Assembly (NCBI GenBank): GCA_030645675.1
Contig: JAUSLQ010000131.1
Coordinates: forward strand, 1 to 46,741
Length of the DNA stretch: 46,741 nt
From: Actinomycetota bacterium
GTDB lineage: Bacteria > Actinomycetota > Acidimicrobiia > Acidimicrobiales > Ilumatobacteraceae
Reading direction: 5' to 3'
The position numbers and the translations under genes are program-made. The notes beneath the pieces were generated by a model, which worked only from the letters and a program-made list of their open reading frames with translations, was not told the DNA's origin and did not search any database. This document shows, in pieces, positions 42,250 to 46,741 of this stretch; within the stretch, counting starts at the first letter, position 1, and every line of letters starts with the position of its first letter.

Positions 42250-43455
42250 TCAGCCGCGAGGGCGGAACACCCATCGGCGCAGGAGTGCGAAGCGGGCGAT
42301 GGTGGCAACCGTCCACGTGACCAGCAGCACCAGCACCTGCGCCAGGCTGGCCCCACCGCTGGGGTCTGGCACGTTGGCCAGCGCCAGGCTGGACAGGCCG
42401 AGGCTTGCGAGCGAGATCGCCACGCCACCCATGTAGTGACGACCTCGCTCGCGAGCTCCGCGGTAACCGAACGTGTAACGCCGGTTGGCCCATGTGTTGC
42501 CCAGCGCTGTTGCGCCGACCGCGATCAAGTTGGCCGCCACTGCCCCCGTGCTGCCGCGCAGCCACAGGAACAGCAGCAGCGACACCACGGTGCTGGCGGC
42601 ACCGATCTTGCCGAACACCACCAGCTGCCGCCCGAAGTCGTCGTGCAGCGGCTCGCGCCCGGCGGCGCCCATGTCCACCGTGCCGCGCCCGTGGGCGAAG
42701 TCGTTGGCCAGTCGCACCACGCCCTTCAGGTCGTCGCGGGCGGTCTTGGCGACGCGCACCCGGCTGTCCGGGTCGTCGACCCAGGTCACCGGCAACTCGT
42801 GCACGCGCAGTCCGTTGCGCTCGGCCAGCAACAGCAGCTCGGTGTCGAAGAACCACTCGTTGTCGCGCACCATCGGCACCAACGTGTCGGCCACATCGGT
42901 GCGCACGGCCTTGAACCCGCACTGTGCGTCGCGGAAACCGTTGCCGAACACGGTGCGCAGGATGGTGTTGTAGGTGCGTGAGATGACTTCGCGACGGGGC
43001 CCGCGGGCAACGGTCGCACCAGCCGCCAGGCGTGAGCCGATGGCGATGTCGCTGTGCCCACTGACCAGCGGGGCGACCAGGGGCAGCAGGGCGTCCAGGC
43101 TGGTGGAAAGGTCGACATCCATGTAGGCGACGATGGTCGCGTCGTTGCCGTGCCAGGCCGTCCGCAACGCCCGCCCTCGCCCTTTCTGGTCCAGGTGGAT
43201 CGCCCGCACACGGTCCAGCGTCAGCGACAGCGTGGCCGCGATCTGCCAGGTGAGATCGGTGGAGGCGTTGTCCGCGATGGTGATGCGCCACGTGAAGGGG
43301 AAGTGGTCGCGCAGGTAGGTGTGCAGTGCGTTGACGTTGGCGGCCAGCACCTGCGCCTCGTTGTACACCGGGATGACGATGTCGACGAGTGGCGCATCGG
43401 TGGCGGTCGGGTGCGCCGCCGGCGCCGATGGCTGGTGCTGCTCGGTTGCCGTCAT
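42250..43455 (-). CDS. GT2 glycosyltransferase fused to GtrA-like membrane domain
   Basis: 401 residues from the ATG at 43455. The N-terminal GT-A domain has VDIVIPVYNEAQVLAANVNAL, ITIADNASTDLTW, the metal motif AYMDVDLSTSLDALLPL, and AQCGFKAVRTDVADTLVPMVRDNEWFFDTELLLLAERNGLRVHELPV, as in polyprenyl-phosphate sugar transferases. The C-terminal ~130 residues hold four hydrophobic segments of GtrA type (FGKIGAASTVVSLLLFLWLRG, NTWANRRYTF). It probably makes and flips a lipid-linked sugar for cell-envelope decoration. As first gene of the operon with the regulator and kinase, it is likely under their control. Confidence 0.9.
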   Translation of the reverse strand: MTATEQHQPSAPAAHPTATDAPLVDIVIPVYNEAQVLAANVNALHTYLRDHFPFTWRITIADNASTDLTWQIAATLSLTLDRVRAIHLDQKGRGRALRTAWHGNDATIVAYMDVDLSTSLDALLPLVAPLVSGHSDIAIGSRLAAGATVARGPRREVISRTYNTILRTVFGNGFRDAQCGFKAVRTDVADTLVPMVRDNEWFFDTELLLLAERNGLRVHELPVTWVDDPDSRVRVAKTARDDLKGVVRLANDFAHGRGTVDMGAAGREPLHDDFGRQLVVFGKIGAASTVVSLLLFLWLRGSTGAVAANLIAVGATALGNTWANRRYTFGYRGARERGRHYMGGVAISLASLGLSSLALANVPDPSGGASLAQVLVLLVTWTVATIARFALLRRWVFRPRG

Positions 43456-43487
43456 GTGGCCATGATCATCGACGGGGCTTGGCGGTG

Positions 43488-43516
43488 TGTGTGAGCTTGC
43501 TGAGAACTTGCTGTGA
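43488..43516 (-). promoter_or_regulatory. PhoP-type direct-repeat box
   Basis: On the minus strand TCACAGC (43516-43510), TCTCAGC (43505-43499) and TCACACA (43494-43488) follow each other with exact 4-nt gaps, giving an 11-bp period. Mycobacterial PhoP binds TCACAGC-N4-TCACAGC. The box lies 33 nt before the ATG of the GT2-regulator-kinase operon, near the expected -35. Confidence 0.65.
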
Positions 43517-43538
43517 ACCGTGCGCTGCGCACCGGCGC

Positions 43539-46325
43539 TCACCGCAGCGTCGCGGCCGGCTCGATCCGATGGCTCAGCCAGGCGGTTGCCTCGGGCAGCA
43601 TCATCGGCATGGCGATGTAGTACCCCTGTGCCCAGGGGCATCCCATCAGCTCCAGCTGCACCAGCTTGTCGAGGCTGTCGACACCCTCGGCCACCACCTT
43701 CACGCCCAGCGAGTCGCCCAGGCGCAGCAGCAGCTCGACGATCGTGCGGTCGAGGTCGTTGTCACACATGCCGGCCACGAACACGCGGTCGATCTTCAGG
43801 ATGTCGACCGTGAGCTGGTGCAGGTAGCCCATCGACGAGTAGCCGGTGCCGAAGTCGTCGATGGCCACGCGGATGCCCTGGCTGCGCAGGTCGTCGACGA
43901 CGGTGCTGGCGCGGGCGACATCGGCCACCAGGTGGGTCTCGGTGATCTCCAGATCGAGCAGGCGGCGATCGGCGCCGTACGTGCGGCAGAGGTGGTCGAT
44001 CAGCGGGCTCAGGGTGCCGTCGACGATGTGCCGCCCGGAGATGTTGACGGCGATGCGCAGCTCGCTGGTGAGCGGGTGGTCGCCCCACTCGCGCAGGATT
44101 CCCATGGCCTGCTCGATCACCCAGGCGTCGAGATCGACGATCACGCCGGTCCGTTCGGCGACCGGGATGAACTCGTCGGGGCCAACCTCGCCCACACCGG
44201 GGCGGTTCCAACGCACCAGCGCCTCGGCACCGATCGGGCGGCCGCTGGCGATGTCGATGATCGGCTGCAGACGCAGCGAGAACTGCCCCTGGGCCAGGCC
44301 TTGGCGCATGGTCAGCGCCATGTCGGCCCGGTCTTCGATGTCGCGGGCGAGGCGCTCGTCGTACACCTCCACCCGGCCGCGGCCGCGCTCCTTCGCGTGG
44401 TACACGGCGGAGTCGGCACGGGCGATGAAGTCGAGCGGCTCGCGGCTGCTGTCGTCGACGATCGACACGCCCACGCTGGCGGACAGCGTGAACGACTGGC
44501 CGTTGCTGCCCGCACACGGTGCAGAGACCAGGCGGATCAGGTCGCGGGCCAGGGCGACGACCTGCTGCTGATCGTGCACCTCGTCGATGAGCACGATGAA
44601 CTCGTCGCCGCCGATGCGGGCCACCATGGAGTCGGGGCATGCAGTCCGCAGGCGGCCGCCGATCTCGCCGAGAATGCGGTCGCCCTCACCGTGCCCTTGG
44701 GTGTCGTTGACGCTCTTGAAGCCGTCGAGGTCGAGGAAGATGATTGCCCCCCGGGCATCGTCGGAGCGCGCCCGAATGGAGATGTGGGCCAGCCGCTCGA
44801 GCGCCGCGACTCGGTTGGAGAGGCCGGTCAGCGCGTCGGTGCGGGCCTGCGCGTTGGCGGCGGCTTCCGACTCGTGCAACTGGTTGGTGACCGCGGCGAG
44901 GCGGCTGACCGACTGCCGCAGCGTCTCGCCCAGCGGCCCGGGCAGCGCCCGGTCGATGTGCGTCTCGCCCTGGGCCAGTAGGCGCACCTGCTTGTCGTAG
45001 GCCCGCAGCGTGTTGACCATCTCGTCGAACGTGCGCATCACCACACGGATGTCCGTGGGGCCTGTGGGCCGGGAGGTGGCGATGGCGAGGTCGCCTTCGC
45101 TGACCTGCCGCGACTGGCGCACCAGCCGGCGCAGGGGCCGCAGGATGGAGACGAGCACCAGCGCGAACAGCACCAGGATGACGGCCAGCGAGCCCACCAT
45201 CGCCCAGACCGCATTGTGCTGCGAGCGCTCGGCCTGCGCGCGGATCGTGTCGGCCATCTTCACCTCGGCGTCGAGGAAGGTGATGCCGTACGACTGCAGC
45301 TGCTCCAGCCGTACGAACGAGCTCTCCATCACCGCGATGGCCGCTTGGATCACCACCGGGTTGTCGATCAGGGCGACCCCGTCCTCGGCCGTGGCGGTGA
45401 TGCTGGCGGCCCACGACGGCAGCGCGTCGGAAACCTCGGTGAACGAAGGGTGGGCCAGCAGTCGGTCGAACTCCGGCCGCCGGTCGGCGGGGATCAGTTC
45501 GCGGAACCTGGTGAGCGACGCGTCGAGCGCGCCGCCTGCGGCCAGCATCTCCACGACGGGGGCCTCGACACCGCCCATGATGCCGGTCTGGGCCAGGAAG
45601 GTCAGCTCGCTGGTGGCGAAGTACAGGACCCGCAGGAACTCTTCCGTTTCGGAGACGATCTGCGCCAGCTCGCTGGTGCTGGCCGACTGCTCGAGGACGG
45701 TGCGGCTCTGCGCGTCGATCTGGAGCAGCAGCTCCGAGAGGTGCCGGAAGACGTGATCGACGTCGGCCATCACCTGCTCGCGGGCGTCGAACGCAGCGCG
45801 CACCGCAGCCAGCTCGGCCTGGGTGAGGGCCACTTCGTCGCCGAGGGTACGGCCGGAGGGCAGCACCGTTGCCGGCGCGGTGACGGCGAGCTGGGCCAGC
45901 CCCGCGTCGAGCTCGGCACGGGCCTGGTGCATGCGACCGAGGAAGTCGACGCCGGTGGCCTCCTTGACCAGCGTGCGGTCGACTCCGATGCTCTCGCCGG
46001 TGCTGATGCCACCGGTGGTGGTGGACTCGAAGACGAGCGGCACGAGCAGGCGACCAGAACGCTGGAGCAGCAGCATCTGTGCGCTCACCTTGGTTGCGGA
46101 AGCTGCCGCCTCGTCGTGCCGCTGCACCTCCTGATAGGCCAGGACCTGCACCATGGCCGTCGGGATCAGCAGCACCAGCAGCAGCCTTGCGGCCAGCGAG
46201 CGGGGCCCGATGCCACCCACCCGCCAACGGCCGGGGCGCCGCGCCGACGCCTCTGCGCGGCGTGGACGACGCGGGCGGGGCGGGCGGGGCGGTGGTGTCA
46301 CCTCAGGTTCCACCACGTCCGTCAC
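43539..46325 (-). CDS. Membrane-bound GGDEF-EAL c-di-GMP turnover protein
   Basis: 928 residues from the GTG at 46325; TAGATT 7 nt before it favours this over the GTG six codons upstream. Order: Pro/Arg-rich start, membrane helix (SLAARLLLVLLIPTAMVQVLAY), helical sensor of ~300 residues, second helix (AMVGSLAVILVLFALVLVSIL), HAMP (PLRRLVRQSRQVSEGDLAI), GGDEF with the exact motif at 572-576, then EAL with EALVRW at 701-706, a diagnostic Asp pair in IDDFGTGYSSMGYL, and KVVAEGVD. Both catalytic motifs are intact. The cyclase inhibitory RxxD site reads CPDS, so product inhibition is probably lost. Divergent from the MFS gene. Confidence 0.9.
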   Translation of the reverse strand: MTDVVEPEVTPPPRPPRPRRPRRAEASARRPGRWRVGGIGPRSLAARLLLVLLIPTAMVQVLAYQEVQRHDEAAASATKVSAQMLLLQRSGRLLVPLVFESTTTGGISTGESIGVDRTLVKEATGVDFLGRMHQARAELDAGLAQLAVTAPATVLPSGRTLGDEVALTQAELAAVRAAFDAREQVMADVDHVFRHLSELLLQIDAQSRTVLEQSASTSELAQIVSETEEFLRVLYFATSELTFLAQTGIMGGVEAPVVEMLAAGGALDASLTRFRELIPADRRPEFDRLLAHPSFTEVSDALPSWAASITATAEDGVALIDNPVVIQAAIAVMESSFVRLEQLQSYGITFLDAEVKMADTIRAQAERSQHNAVWAMVGSLAVILVLFALVLVSILRPLRRLVRQSRQVSEGDLAIATSRPTGPTDIRVVMRTFDEMVNTLRAYDKQVRLLAQGETHIDRALPGPLGETLRQSVSRLAAVTNQLHESEAAANAQARTDALTGLSNRVAALERLAHISIRARSDDARGAIIFLDLDGFKSVNDTQGHGEGDRILGEIGGRLRTACPDSMVARIGGDEFIVLIDEVHDQQQVVALARDLIRLVSAPCAGSNGQSFTLSASVGVSIVDDSSREPLDFIARADSAVYHAKERGRGRVEVYDERLARDIEDRADMALTMRQGLAQGQFSLRLQPIIDIASGRPIGAEALVRWNRPGVGEVGPDEFIPVAERTGVIVDLDAWVIEQAMGILREWGDHPLTSELRIAVNISGRHIVDGTLSPLIDHLCRTYGADRRLLDLEITETHLVADVARASTVVDDLRSQGIRVAIDDFGTGYSSMGYLHQLTVDILKIDRVFVAGMCDNDLDRTIVELLLRLGDSLGVKVVAEGVDSLDKLVQLELMGCPWAQGYYIAMPMMLPEATAWLSHRIEPAATLR

Positions 46326-46332
46326 CCTTTGG

Positions 46333-46338
46333 AATCTA
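46333..46338 (-). promoter_or_regulatory. -10 box of probable leaderless transcript (GGDEF-EAL gene)
   Basis: TAGATT on the minus strand ends 7 nt before the GTG at 46325 and thereby supports that start. No clear -35 box is seen. Confidence 0.45.
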
Positions 46339-46404
46339 CACACAGAGCAGGCGAAACACCTCAGGCGGTGGTGGTGCGTCAGGCGGTGGCGCCAGCGGCA
46401 CCGG

Positions 46405-46410
46405 TAGGGT
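46405..46410 (+). promoter_or_regulatory. -10 box of probable leaderless transcript (MFS gene)
   Basis: TAGGGT ends 8 nt before the ATG at 46419, the same hexamer as before the M20 peptidase. No Shine-Dalgarno sequence is seen. Confidence 0.45.
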
Positions 46411-46418
46411 CGAGCGGG

Positions 46419-46741
46419 ATGGCTTCCGCCTCGCTCGCACCGTTCCGGTCGCGCCCGTTCGCCCTGATGTGGACGGGCGCGCTCGTCTCCAACATCGGCA
46501 CCTGGATGGAGACCGTCGCACTCGGCTACTACGTGGCCGACACCACCGGCAAGGCCAGCTGGTCGGCGGTGGTGGCCGCGGCCGGCTTCATTCCCAGCGC
46601 AGTGCTGGGGCCGATCGGCTCGGCGATGGCCGACCGCCTCCGCCGCCGCCGGGTGTTGCTCATCGGCAGCATCGTGTCCGGGTTGATCGCAGCGGTGGTC
46701 GCGGCGTGGGTCGGCGCGGGCGACGCGACACCCGCCGGCAG
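46419..46741 (+). CDS. MFS transporter, N-terminal part (cut by window edge)
   Basis: 107 codons are visible. FALMWTGALVSNIGTWMETVALGYYVADTTG, ASWSAVVAAAGFIPSAVLGPIGSAMADRLRRRRVLLIGS and VSGLIAAVVAAWVG give the first three membrane helices and the loop 2-3 motif (ADRxxRRRxLL) of the major facilitator superfamily. The NIGxWMExVALGYYV opening is typical of the EntS/MFS_3 exporter group. The substrate is unknown. The gene runs off the right edge. Confidence 0.82.
   Translation, partial: MASASLAPFRSRPFALMWTGALVSNIGTWMETVALGYYVADTTGKASWSAVVAAAGFIPSAVLGPIGSAMADRLRRRRVLLIGSIVSGLIAAVVAAWVGAGDATPAG

Overview
The window is very GC-rich DNA with short intergenic gaps, many GTG starts and many genes whose start codon lies only 6-8 nt after a TAnnnT-type -10 box (probable leaderless mRNAs). 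With a complete gatCAB cluster, ECF41- and ECF42-type sigma factors and a PhoP-like two-component system, this points to Actinomycetota. A lineage such as Acidimicrobiia would fit, but that is inference. No rRNA, tRNA, CRISPR array, insertion sequence or phage gene was found, so this reads as chromosomal backbone. No stretch over 300 bases lacks a gene.

Layout. 1-3035: end of a urease beta-type subunit, a divergent urease alpha subunit with a His-rich N-terminus, and an agmatine deiminase. 3040-12957: tiny lipoprotein, flavin disulfide reductase-like protein, ABC-F ATPase, PEP-utiliser 'swivel' protein without its ATP-grasp half, YjbR-like protein, tyrosine phosphatase, secreted PHB-depolymerase-like esterase, M20 peptidase and two small membrane proteins. 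12985-18387: two self-contained ECF sigma modules, each preceded by a promoter matching the published motif of its own sigma class, with a GH29 fucosidase between them. 18337-26204: a 1152-residue indolepyruvate ferredoxin oxidoreductase, YbaK-like deacylase, DUF2510 protein, DrrAB-like ABC exporter and M48 protease. 26358-31661: TPR-HD-GYP phosphodiesterase, TetR regulator facing a ferredoxin across a 16-bp palindrome, then esterase, lgt and enoyl-CoA hydratase. 31694-36835: a 7-bp tandem repeat followed by an overlapping GH36 alpha-galactosidase/GH2 beta-galactosidase pair. 36897-40074: gatC-gatA-gatB. 40055-46741: an operon of GT2/GtrA glycosyltransferase, response regulator and histidine kinase behind an 11-bp-spaced PhoP-like box, a GGDEF-EAL protein, and the start of an MFS exporter.

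The best candidate for an undescribed system is the start of the window. The urease-like alpha subunit keeps every nickel ligand but has Ala in place of the flap cysteine and a rewritten substrate loop. It carries nine histidines in its first 31 residues and is followed not by ureE/F/G/D but by agmatine deiminase, whose product, N-carbamoylputrescine, is a substituted urea. A urease-fold carbamoylputrescine hydrolase is a testable idea, not a conclusion.

Other themes: intracellular glycoside hydrolases for galactosides and fucosides with no transporter nearby; two c-di-GMP enzymes; compact promoters; and repeated tail-to-tail gene overlaps.
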